This document shows, piece by piece, positions 1 to 6,183 of a DNA stretch of 6,183 nt. How positions within the stretch are numbered: position 1 is the stretch's first letter; the number at the start of each line of letters is the position of its first letter. A program made the translations under genes and the position numbers. The notes under the pieces were generated by a model. It worked only from the letters and a program-made list of their open reading frames with translations. It was not told the DNA's origin and made no database searches. The DNA comes from an uncultured Porphyromonadaceae bacterium (lineage in GTDB: Bacteria; Bacteroidota; Bacteroidia; Bacteroidales; Muribaculaceae). Location: the NCBI GenBank assembly GCA_947176285.1, contig CAMWQF010000177.1:1-6183 (forward strand), written 5' to 3'.

Positions 1-2600
1 CTGATGAGGCACCTTGGGGGAGTGTCAATGGATCCGGTGAGGGAAGCTTGAAGTTGAACCTCACTGCTAGTGGAGATGTTTCAGCTGCTGTGCCAGAGGT
101 CAGAGCCATTTCAACTGAGATAGTGACTCCACCGGTAGAGGATTTTCATATCAGAATGACCAAAGAAGATGGTTCGATGACCAAAACATGGGAAAGTGTT
201 AAAGACTTTGTAGATGAGGCTTCCTTCCCTGTCGGAATCTATTCTATAGAGGCTTTCTATGGAACACCTGATGCTCAGGGTTCGATTAAAGAGGGTGAGG
301 AAGGGTTTGAACATGCATATTATTATGGTTTGACAGAGAATATTACTGTCCTTGAAGGTCAAACCACGGATGTTGATCTTTATGCTGGGCTCGCCAATGC
401 CATTGTTGATATCGAATACACTGAAGCCTTTAAGAACTATTTCAGCGATTGGCAAACTACTCTTCAGACGGTTGGTAAAGAACCTGTAAATCTTGGAAGC
501 CGAGAGGCTCTGAACTACATTACCCCTGGTGAGGTAACCGTTACAATGAAAGCTGAGCAACAAAATGGAATTTCTGTATCATTAAAACCTGGAAAGTTCA
601 ATGCTGAGGCTCAGCACTTGTATAAGATGCGCTATAATATATATAATGGTGAGATTGGAAACGCTCAACTTGTTATAGAGTTTGATGAGAGCCTTGAAGA
701 AGAGCCTATTATCATAGATCTTTCAAGGGAACTTGGTAATATGGAAGCGCCAAAGGTTGAACCGGAAGGTTTTGAACCAGGTCAAAATTTCGCATCTCTT
801 GAGGGTACTCAATTCGATGGTACTATCAAGTTTAATGTTGTCGCTCATGGAACGATTGCAGAGGCTCTTCTTACTGTTGTGTCTGATACTTATAATCCTA
901 CATTCTTAACAGATGGAGTGATTGATCTTTGTAAAGCCGCAGATAAACAGGAAGATCTTGCCAAAGCCGGTATTAACGCTATTGGATTCTACCGCGAACC
1001 TGGAGAATTGGCAAAACTCGACCTTACCGAATTGTGTAGAAACCTTCCTTCTGGAGAGCATAAGTTTATTTTCCAAGTAACTGATACTCATATGCAGGCT
1101 AACGAACCGATCGAGGTGACGGTGGCTGTAATACCGAAGGAGATTTCTGCTGAAGGTCAGGAGGCTCTCTTCGGAGATGGGTATGCGGATATTATTATCA
1201 GATATAACGGTCCTGATCCTACTGCGCCCGGTAGCAATCCATTTAGTTTTGATGTGCAGGGGGAATATGGTTATGAATCATGTGATATTAAATCTATCAA
1301 CGGTGTGCCAGTAACGAGATCGGCTCAGTTCCCGGTGCATGAATATACCTATCGTATAGCGTTGCCACTTACTGATAATGATGCACCTCAAGTAAAGGTA
1401 TATTTTAACAGAGATATCAACAATCAGGATGAGCAGCCAGCTGCTTTAACATCAATACCATTCAAGTATCCGGAATATAATGTTCTCTTGGATCCGATGG
1501 CTAAATCTATCAGAATTAGAATAGACGAGAGTGATATTGACAAGAATTACTTGTTTTTCAGAAAGCTACATGTGTTCGTAGATGGTAAGCGAATGGATCC
1601 AAAAACGTTGAAAAGTGATGAAGAAACCGGTATTATCACTATTCCAAATCTGGCTTCTGGAAAGTCCTATCAAATAAAAACCACTTTAGAGTCTGCATCA
1701 AAACCGAAAGCATTCGGATCAGAGGAGACCGTATCCACAGAAATAGAAAATGGAGTGCCTAATGGAGATTTTGAAGATTTGACAGAGACAATCAATACAA
1801 CAATTAACCAAGGCGGTCAATGGACGATTACTAGAGGAGGAGATAAGCACCAAACAACTTTGTCCATGGGCATCAAAGAACCTCGGGAATGGGTAAGTTC
1901 AAATTCTCAAACGTGCAATTTGAACGCATCAAATAAAAATAGTTGGTATCTCATTCCTTCGGTATATAATACAACGCTTTCGTGGGAGTCTAAACAACCA
2001 ACTGCTAAGTTCTGGGGGCAAGGTCAAGATGCTTATATTTCTACAGCCGATGTCTACAAAAACCTTTCGGCTCCTTCAGGTACTAATGCTATGGTTATAA
2101 GAAATGTGGCATGGGATGTAAACGGGAAAGCGATTGACTATTTAAATCAAACTGGTAATACTGAACATTCAAATTATTTCTGTTCGAATCATCCGTCGAG
2201 CATTGCAAATAGAACAGCTGGGTATATGTATCTTGGATCATCCATTAAAGAGGGAGTAGACTTTACAACTCGACCTACTAAGTTAAAGGGTTCTTATAAA
2301 TATATTCCAGATGAACATGATCCGAATGAGAAGGGACAGGTAATCGTAAAACTTCTTGATGGGGACAAGATCCTTGCAAGCGGCATAATTGAGTTAGGAT
2401 CAAAAGATACTTATTCCGATTTTGAACTTCCTTTAGTTTATGTCTCAGATACCTTTCAGAAGAAACCAACAACTCTTCAGATAAAAATTTCTTCAAGTAA
2501 CAAGGAGAATGATATAAAGACTACTGATTACTGCAACAAGGAAGAGTGCTGCTCTCGAGGTGCAACCCTCTATATTGATAATCTTACTTTCGAGTATTAA
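1..2600 (+). CDS. DUF4493 and PCMD-like multidomain lipoprotein, 5' end outside window
   Basis: Partial gene: 865 codons are open from base 3 (bases 1-2 end a split codon) to the TAA at 2598-2600. The TTG at 48 is not the likely start, because the 15 codons before it read DEAPWGSVNGSGEGS. This matches the mature N-termini just after the lipid cysteine in the two downstream genes, so the signal peptide and cysteine should lie immediately left of the window. Residues, counted from base 3: about 16-240 resemble DUF4493 (FPVGIYSIEAFYG at 75-87, then a HAYYYGLTENITV strand and a LANAIVDIEY strand). About 245-380 is a beta domain shared with both neighbours. About 380-485 is an unassigned beta-rich stretch, and about 490-582 is fibronectin III-like. 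About 585-865 is PCMD-like (NGDFEDL at 587, FWGQG at 670, closing GATLYIDNLTFEY). A Cys cluster sits at 844, 849 and 850. Family known from Bacteroidales; function unknown. Role as an exported surface or envelope lipoprotein is inferred. Confidence 0.88.
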   Translation, partial: DEAPWGSVNGSGEGSLKLNLTASGDVSAAVPEVRAISTEIVTPPVEDFHIRMTKEDGSMTKTWESVKDFVDEASFPVGIYSIEAFYGTPDAQGSIKEGEEGFEHAYYYGLTENITVLEGQTTDVDLYAGLANAIVDIEYTEAFKNYFSDWQTTLQTVGKEPVNLGSREALNYITPGEVTVTMKAEQQNGISVSLKPGKFNAEAQHLYKMRYNIYNGEIGNAQLVIEFDESLEEEPIIIDLSRELGNMEAPKVEPEGFEPGQNFASLEGTQFDGTIKFNVVAHGTIAEALLTVVSDTYNPTFLTDGVIDLCKAADKQEDLAKAGINAIGFYREPGELAKLDLTELCRNLPSGEHKFIFQVTDTHMQANEPIEVTVAVIPKEISAEGQEALFGDGYADIIIRYNGPDPTAPGSNPFSFDVQGEYGYESCDIKSINGVPVTRSAQFPVHEYTYRIALPLTDNDAPQVKVYFNRDINNQDEQPAALTSIPFKYPEYNVLLDPMAKSIRIRIDESDIDKNYLFFRKLHVFVDGKRMDPKTLKSDEETGIITIPNLASGKSYQIKTTLESASKPKAFGSEETVSTEIENGVPNGDFEDLTETINTTINQGGQWTITRGGDKHQTTLSMGIKEPREWVSSNSQTCNLNASNKNSWYLIPSVYNTTLSWESKQPTAKFWGQGQDAYISTADVYKNLSAPSGTNAMVIRNVAWDVNGKAIDYLNQTGNTEHSNYFCSNHPSSIANRTAGYMYLGSSIKEGVDFTTRPTKLKGSYKYIPDEHDPNEKGQVIVKLLDGDKILASGIIELGSKDTYSDFELPLVYVSDTFQKKPTTLQIKISSSNKENDIKTTDYCNKEECCSRGATLYIDNLTFEY

Positions 2601-2618
2601 AGAACTGAACAAAATAAT
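2601..2618 (+). other. Short intercistronic gap, no promoter or terminator
   Basis: These 18 AT-rich bases separate the stop of the first gene from the ATG of the second. They contain no purine-rich Shine-Dalgarno, no hairpin, and no room for the Bacteroidetes TTTG / TAnnTTTG promoter pair. A-rich leaders without a Shine-Dalgarno are usual in Bacteroidota. The gap supports one shared transcript. Confidence 0.7.
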
Positions 2619-2675
2619 ATGAAACTAAAAGATATTTTTTATTTTGCGATAATGGTATTTTCGTTGGCTTCTTGT
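2619..2675 (+). other. Lipoprotein signal peptide of the second gene
   Basis: Codons 1-19 encode a basic start (K2, K4), a hydrophobic core rich in Phe, Ile and Val, and the lipobox L-A-S-C with the lipidated cysteine at codon 2673-2675. Signal peptidase II would cut before this Cys. Only one acidic residue (Glu at mature position +4) lies close to it, so a strong Bacteroidetes surface-export signal is not evident. Confidence 0.85.
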
Positions 2676-3923
2676 GCGAATGAAGCACCATTCTCGCAAG
2701 AATCGAATCAAGGGGAAGGTAAGTTCCTTACTCATTCCTTGACAGTGCAAGTAAAAGATGAAGAGACTTTGGTAAGGGCTTCTGATTCACCTGATGTGAA
2801 TGAATTCACTGTGGCTTTCTTCAATGCTGAAAAACCTAATGGTAAATATGTGAAGAAGTTTCCTTACAATGAACTTCCGGAGGTCGTTACGCTTCCTGTT
2901 GGTTCCTATGTCGTTAAGGCTTCTTATGGTGGCGATACAGATAAACCATTTGATAAACCGAAGAAAGATGCCGCCTTCAATGAACCTTATTATTTAGGAA
3001 TATCTGAGGCATTCAAGATTGAAAACAATAAAATTATCGATAATTTGGATCCTGTTGTATGCAAACTTGCCAATGTGAGGGTTACGATTAATTTCGATAC
3101 TTCGCTAACTGAAAAGATGAGTGAAGACTCAAAAGTCTCCGTTTGTGTAGGAACAAGTGAACCTCTTGATTTTTTCCCATCTACTGAATCGTCTGGTTAT
3201 TTCGCTTATGTTGAAGGAAGTTCTACGCTTGCTGCTTCTTTTTCGGGAACAGTAGATGGAGATCTTACAGAAGAGACAAAGACATATGATAATGTGAAGC
3301 CCGGAACACATTACAAGATTACATTCAAACTTCATTTGATTGATCCTCACGAACCTGGTATCATTAATCCAGGAGATGAAGGAGAGGAGATAAAGGTTGA
3401 CGCCGTGGTTAATCTTGAGGATAAGACGGGTGAATATGGAGATGTTACACCTGATGAAGAATTCTATCTTTATGATGACAGATATCTTTCAGACGAACCA
3501 ACCCCTAGTGTTCCTGATGATCCTCAGCCTTCTGATGGACCATCTATTACAGCTGGAACTGGAATTGATCTTTCCAAGGTGAATGTGGTGACGGAAGGCA
3601 TGGAATGTAAATTGTTTGTTACATCGTCTACTGGAATCACTGCATTTGATGTGGATATTATCTCTGAAAAACTAACTCCTGAAGAATTGGAGAGTGTTGG
3701 CCTGGCTGCACATATGGATTTAGTTAATCCTGGAGATTTGGAGGGTCCGTTATCAGGCCTCGGATTCCCTGTTAATGTTGGAGGCGCAAAGAGTGTAGAA
3801 TTCAATATTACAGGCTTCCTCCCAATGCTCGGTGCCCTCGGAGCCGCTGAGCATATATTCAAGCTTACTGTCACAGATGAGACAGGTACAACTGAGAAGG
3901 AACTTAAACTTAAAACTAATTAA
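2619..3923 (+). CDS. Short DUF4493-like lipoprotein without PCMD domain
   Basis: This is a 434-residue predicted lipoprotein. The ATG at 2619 gives a classic SPII signal: Lys2 and Lys4, a hydrophobic stretch to residue 16, and the lipobox L16-A-S-C19. The mature end begins CANEAPF and then has a GEG at 32-34. Residues about 35-270 are DUF4493-like, with LPVGSYVVKASYGG at 92-105, an EPYYLGISEAF strand and a LANVRVTINFD strand. An acidic, proline-rich linker at about 292-308 leads to a last beta domain (309-434) that aligns by eye with the middle domain of both flanking genes, ending in a HIFKLTVTDETGTTEKE strand pair. The fibronectin-like and PCMD-like modules of its neighbours are absent, and the stop follows a finished strand, so this looks like a natural short architecture rather than a frameshift. 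It lies 18 bases after the upstream gene and its stop overlaps the next start, so it is probably co-transcribed. Function unknown; exported envelope protein by inference. Confidence 0.92.
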   Translation: MKLKDIFYFAIMVFSLASCANEAPFSQESNQGEGKFLTHSLTVQVKDEETLVRASDSPDVNEFTVAFFNAEKPNGKYVKKFPYNELPEVVTLPVGSYVVKASYGGDTDKPFDKPKKDAAFNEPYYLGISEAFKIENNKIIDNLDPVVCKLANVRVTINFDTSLTEKMSEDSKVSVCVGTSEPLDFFPSTESSGYFAYVEGSSTLAASFSGTVDGDLTEETKTYDNVKPGTHYKITFKLHLIDPHEPGIINPGDEGEEIKVDAVVNLEDKTGEYGDVTPDEEFYLYDDRYLSDEPTPSVPDDPQPSDGPSITAGTGIDLSKVNVVTEGMECKLFVTSSTGITAFDVDIISEKLTPEELESVGLAAHMDLVNPGDLEGPLSGLGFPVNVGGAKSVEFNITGFLPMLGALGAAEHIFKLTVTDETGTTEKELKLKTN

Positions 3924-3925
3924 TG
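3921..3925 (+). other. TAATG stop/start overlap, likely translational coupling
   Basis: The TAA ending the second gene (3921-3923) shares its last A with an ATG (3923-3925) in the frame of the third gene. Such overlaps allow a terminating ribosome to restart at once. A second ATG follows directly at 3926 and further ones at 3932 and 3941, so any of these could be used. The overlap shows that the two genes are on one transcript; coupling itself is inferred. Confidence 0.6.
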
Positions 3926-4003
3926 ATGGCGATGAAGACTATGTATAAATATATTTCGATGAGTGTGGCATTCGCCACAGCCGTGGCTTCGCTGTCGTCG
4001 TGT
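3923..4003 (+). other. Lipoprotein signal peptide of the third gene
   Basis: Codons 1-27 hold a basic start (K5, K9), a hydrophobic core of small residues (SVAFATAVASL) and the lipobox L-S-S-C, with the cysteine codon at 4001-4003. The codons here (GTG, GCC, GCG, TCG) are visibly richer in G and C than the rest of the gene, and they create the alternative hairpins noted separately. Confidence 0.82.
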
Positions 4004-6157
4004 ACCTCTGAAGCACCGTTCTCCACAGATGGAGAAGGTCTTGTTAAGATGAATGTTGTTGTGAATTCCAGAACCACAAGATCGCTTATTGATAGTGATT
4101 ATGACGATTATCTAAACGATAGTTGCAGAATATATATAAGCAACGGTAAAAACGTTCTTCACAAGTGGGTTGGCAAGGATAATCTTCCGGAGAAAGGTGT
4201 TTTTCTACGGTATGGATCATATGTGGCAGAAGGATTCGCTGGCGACTCGTTGCCGGCATCGTTTGAGCACGTCTACTTCAAGGGTGCTTCTGATTTTACA
4301 GTAAGCAGTGATGTCGGTGTAACTCAGGTCAATCTCAAGTGTTATATTGCAAATGTGGTTGCATCAATTGACCAGTTAACTATTAATGACCTCCATATCT
4401 CAGACCTAAAGGTTGTTATAGGTCACAGCCAAGGAGAATTAACATATTCAGGAGATGATCTCTTCAAAAAGGGATATTTCATGATGCCAGAAGGAGAAAC
4501 GTCTCTTTCCTATGCGATCTCATGTAAGGATCTTGACGGGAAAGATGTTATAAAAGAAGGCGAAATACCGAATGTTAAGCAGGCTTATGAATATAAACTT
4601 CAGTTCCAATATGATCCAGACGATATTGAAGACGGCGGCGCTTTCATTAAAATTAATGTAGTTGAGGATCCTGCTATAGAGGAAGAAATTGAGATTTATG
4701 GCAAACCATCATTCTCATGGGTTGGACATGATCATAAGGTAGATGGACAGCTAATATTGATGGAACATCCTGATGTTGAGCATACGTTTAGAGCTGCCGC
4801 TTATGGATTCAGTTCTCTTACTTTGTCAAGTGATCAAGAGGACATACAAAAAGCACTGGGTCGCTCTTCCATAGATTTATGTGTTATTTCGGAGACTGGT
4901 CTCGCAGATTTAGCAACCAATGGTATTGATGTAACTATGAGCGCTACTAATGAACTTTATAAGTATTTCATTAAACTTACGCCACAGTTCTTGAATGGTT
5001 TGCCTTCATCTGAAACAGAATATGTCATTAATGTTGTAGCCGTTGATGTGAGAGGTAAGAGCAACAGTGCTCAGATTAGGATTGCCAATACAGAAGATGC
5101 TATTACACATAGGGATCCCATCATTGTGGAGACTGAGGCTATGTCCAAGGACTATACAGCAATTGGAGCAAGGTCAGTTACTCTTCCGCTGAATATAACT
5201 GATGAAACTGTTGAAAATCCAGGTGTCCAATATAGGGAAACTGGTTCTACGACCTGGACTACGCAGAATATTAGTATTACTAGGTCAACTTCTCTTTTTG
5301 TTACTTTGAAAGGACTGGAGCCGGGTACAGAATATGAATATCGTGTTGTAGGTGGACCTGTCAATAACGGTGCTTACGAATTTGAGTCGTCAATCAGTAA
5401 GTTTACTACGGAATCTGAATTTTCAATAGTAAACGCATCCTTTGAAGACTGGTCAACGTATAGTGCAAGTACTATGATGGGTTCGAAGACAGTGCAACTT
5501 CCTGGAAGCACTGGAGATAAATTGACATCTTTCTGGGGCTCTGGTAACGAAGGGGCGGCAACGGCTAATAAAATATTGACTACAAAGTCGGAAGATATGA
5601 AACATTCTGGGCAGTATTCAGCACGCTTAGGTTCTGACGCAGCTATGGGTATAATTGCTGCCGGAAACATCTTTGTAGGTCACTATGTAAAGACTGACGT
5701 TACAAATGGTGTTCTCTCTTTAGGGAGAGAGTATAATGGTTCTCATCCTTCTAAGGTTAGAGTTTATGCTAATTATCGTCCAGGAGGAGACGTAACTATA
5801 AAAGACGGTAATGAAAGTCTTGTGGAGATCACGAATGGAGGTACAGATCAGGGTCAGATTTATATAGCTCTGACTGATGAACCGGTTGAGATTCGTACCA
5901 ATCCCAGCAATCGTAAGTTGTTCGATGCGAATGATTCTCATGTATTAGCTTACGGTCAAGTCACTTGGAAAGAGGCATTCGGTCCTGATGGTCAGTTGCA
6001 GATGATCGAAATCCCGTTCGAGTATAATAGTCGTGCAAAAACTAAGAGACCTACACATCTTGTGATAGTGGCTTCAGCATCGAAGTTTGGCGATTATTTC
6101 TGTGGAAGTAAGACTAGTGTTATGTACCTTGATGACTTCGAACTCGTGTATGAGTAA
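3923..6157 (+). CDS. DUF4493, fibronectin III-like and PCMD-like lipoprotein
   Basis: Up to 744 residues. In-frame ATGs at 3923, 3926, 3932 and 3941 all leave a usable signal peptide; 3923 overlaps the previous stop, while 3932 (MKTMYKY) looks most like a normal lipoprotein start. The lipobox is L24-S-S-C27, followed by TSEAPF and a GEG at 37-39. Residues about 40-240 are DUF4493-like (YGSYVAEGFAGD at 97-108, EHVYFKGASDFTV). About 243-395 is the beta domain shared with both upstream genes (SIDLCVISETGLADL, then VINVVAVDVRGKS). About 398-497 is fibronectin III-like: YRETGSTTW at 437-445 and LKGLEPGTEYEYRVV at 462-476 are the typical tryptophan strand and L-x-P-G-T-x-Y turn. About 500-744 is PCMD-like, with NASFEDW at 504-510, FWGSGN at 537-542, an AAGNIFVGHY stretch and the closing MYLDDFELVYE. 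No catalytic residues are recognisable. PCMD-type domains are predicted carbohydrate-related beta folds; binding rather than catalysis is only a guess. Probably last or near-last gene of the operon seen here. Confidence 0.92.
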   Translation: MMAMKTMYKYISMSVAFATAVASLSSCTSEAPFSTDGEGLVKMNVVVNSRTTRSLIDSDYDDYLNDSCRIYISNGKNVLHKWVGKDNLPEKGVFLRYGSYVAEGFAGDSLPASFEHVYFKGASDFTVSSDVGVTQVNLKCYIANVVASIDQLTINDLHISDLKVVIGHSQGELTYSGDDLFKKGYFMMPEGETSLSYAISCKDLDGKDVIKEGEIPNVKQAYEYKLQFQYDPDDIEDGGAFIKINVVEDPAIEEEIEIYGKPSFSWVGHDHKVDGQLILMEHPDVEHTFRAAAYGFSSLTLSSDQEDIQKALGRSSIDLCVISETGLADLATNGIDVTMSATNELYKYFIKLTPQFLNGLPSSETEYVINVVAVDVRGKSNSAQIRIANTEDAITHRDPIIVETEAMSKDYTAIGARSVTLPLNITDETVENPGVQYRETGSTTWTTQNISITRSTSLFVTLKGLEPGTEYEYRVVGGPVNNGAYEFESSISKFTTESEFSIVNASFEDWSTYSASTMMGSKTVQLPGSTGDKLTSFWGSGNEGAATANKILTTKSEDMKHSGQYSARLGSDAAMGIIAAGNIFVGHYVKTDVTNGVLSLGREYNGSHPSKVRVYANYRPGGDVTIKDGNESLVEITNGGTDQGQIYIALTDEPVEIRTNPSNRKLFDANDSHVLAYGQVTWKEAFGPDGQLQMIEIPFEYNSRAKTKRPTHLVIVASASKFGDYFCGSKTSVMYLDDFELVYE
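3964..3987 (+). repeat. Overlapping alternative inverted repeats in signal-peptide codons
   Basis: Three segments are present in order: GTGGC (3965-3969), GCCAC (3974-3978) and GTGGC (3983-3987). The middle one can pair with the left one (6 bp when T3964-A3979 is included, loop ATTC) or with the right one (5 bp, loop AGCC), but not with both. The element lies 41-64 bases after the ATG at 3923. It may be a chance result of repeated Val and Ala codons; no function is claimed. Confidence 0.4.
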
Positions 6158-6183
6158 ATTCAAGTTGAATATGTAGATAACGC
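6158..6183. other. Downstream tail, no gene recognised
   Basis: These 26 bases follow the last stop. They hold a 6+1+6 palindrome (6158-6170) whose one-base centre is too short for a normal hairpin loop and which has no T-run, so it is not called a terminator. The ATG at 6171 is followed at once by TAG. Whether the operon continues cannot be seen. Confidence 0.5.

Noticed and set aside
48..50. TTG as the start codon of the first gene
   Set aside because: The 15 codons upstream are open and encode the DEAPW...GEG tether seen after the lipid cysteine in both downstream genes, so the coding region clearly extends to the left.
111..563. Minus-strand open frame of 150 codons
   Set aside because: It lies wholly opposite a strongly supported domain of the first gene and shows no recognisable family or signal; a shadow frame.
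3397..3582. Plus-strand open frame of 61 codons in another frame
   Set aside because: It lies entirely inside the second gene, over its acidic Pro-rich linker; Met and Leu richness results from frame-shifted GAT and CCT codons.
3524..3874. Minus-strand open frame of 116 codons
   Set aside because: It is antisense to the end of the second gene, with a composition expected of a reverse shadow and no domain-like pattern.
5374..5670. Minus-strand open frame of 98 codons
   Set aside because: It is opposite the PCMD-like domain of the third gene, has no start context and matches nothing I recognise.
501..6154. PCMD-like domains as glycoside hydrolases
   Set aside because: No paired acidic catalytic motif or known hydrolase signature is visible. 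The Asp-Asp or Asp-Asn near the C-terminus is part of a final strand pattern and is not evidence of catalysis.
6158..6170. ATTCAA-G-TTGAAT palindrome as a terminator or operator
   Set aside because: A one-base centre cannot form a proper loop, there is no U-run after it, and a single 6-bp AT-rich arm pair can arise by chance. The flanking sequence needed to judge it as an operator is outside the window.
1..6183. Mobile element, CRISPR array, tRNA or rRNA
   Set aside because: No transposase or integrase motif, no regularly spaced repeats and no RNA-gene signature; the window is filled by the three lipoprotein genes.

Overview
The window looks like chromosomal DNA of a Bacteroidota bacterium, most likely order Bacteroidales (Bacteroides, Prevotella or Muribaculaceae type). 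The evidence is moderately AT-rich coding sequence, SPII (lipoprotein) signal peptides, no obvious Shine-Dalgarno sequences, and three consecutive proteins with the DUF4493 / PCMD look that is known almost only from this group. The genus cannot be fixed from the sequence alone.

Layout: the window is filled almost completely by three plus-strand genes, head to tail. Gene A (1-2600) is cut by the left edge. It is open from the first complete codon at base 3, and its start codon and signal peptide lie outside the window. Gene B (2619-3923) follows after 18 bases, and gene C (3923-6157) overlaps the stop of B by one base (TAATG). There is no room for a conventional promoter or terminator between them, so they probably form one transcript that began upstream of the window. 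The final 26 bases hold no recognisable gene.

All three products are predicted exported lipoproteins built from one plan. It consists of a lipidated cysteine, a short conserved mature N-terminus with Glu-Ala-Pro-Phe/Trp and then Gly-Glu-Gly, a DUF4493-like beta domain, and a second beta (Ig-like) domain that I can align by eye in all three. Genes A and C continue with a fibronectin type III-like module and a C-terminal PCMD-like domain. Gene B stops after the second domain. The locus is therefore a tandem paralogue family with one short and two long members, which is best read as a set of cell-surface or periplasmic-facing proteins made together. No catalytic motif is visible, the substrate or partner is unknown, and the name 'putative carbohydrate metabolism domain' is not proof of an enzymatic role.

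The most interesting points are the shared modular plan, the short middle member, an Arg-Ala/Ser site 26-35 residues after the lipid-anchoring cysteine that resembles the processing site of type V (FimA/Mfa1-like) pilins, a cysteine cluster at the end of gene A, and a pair of mutually exclusive hairpins in the signal-peptide codons of gene C. All functional readings are inference.
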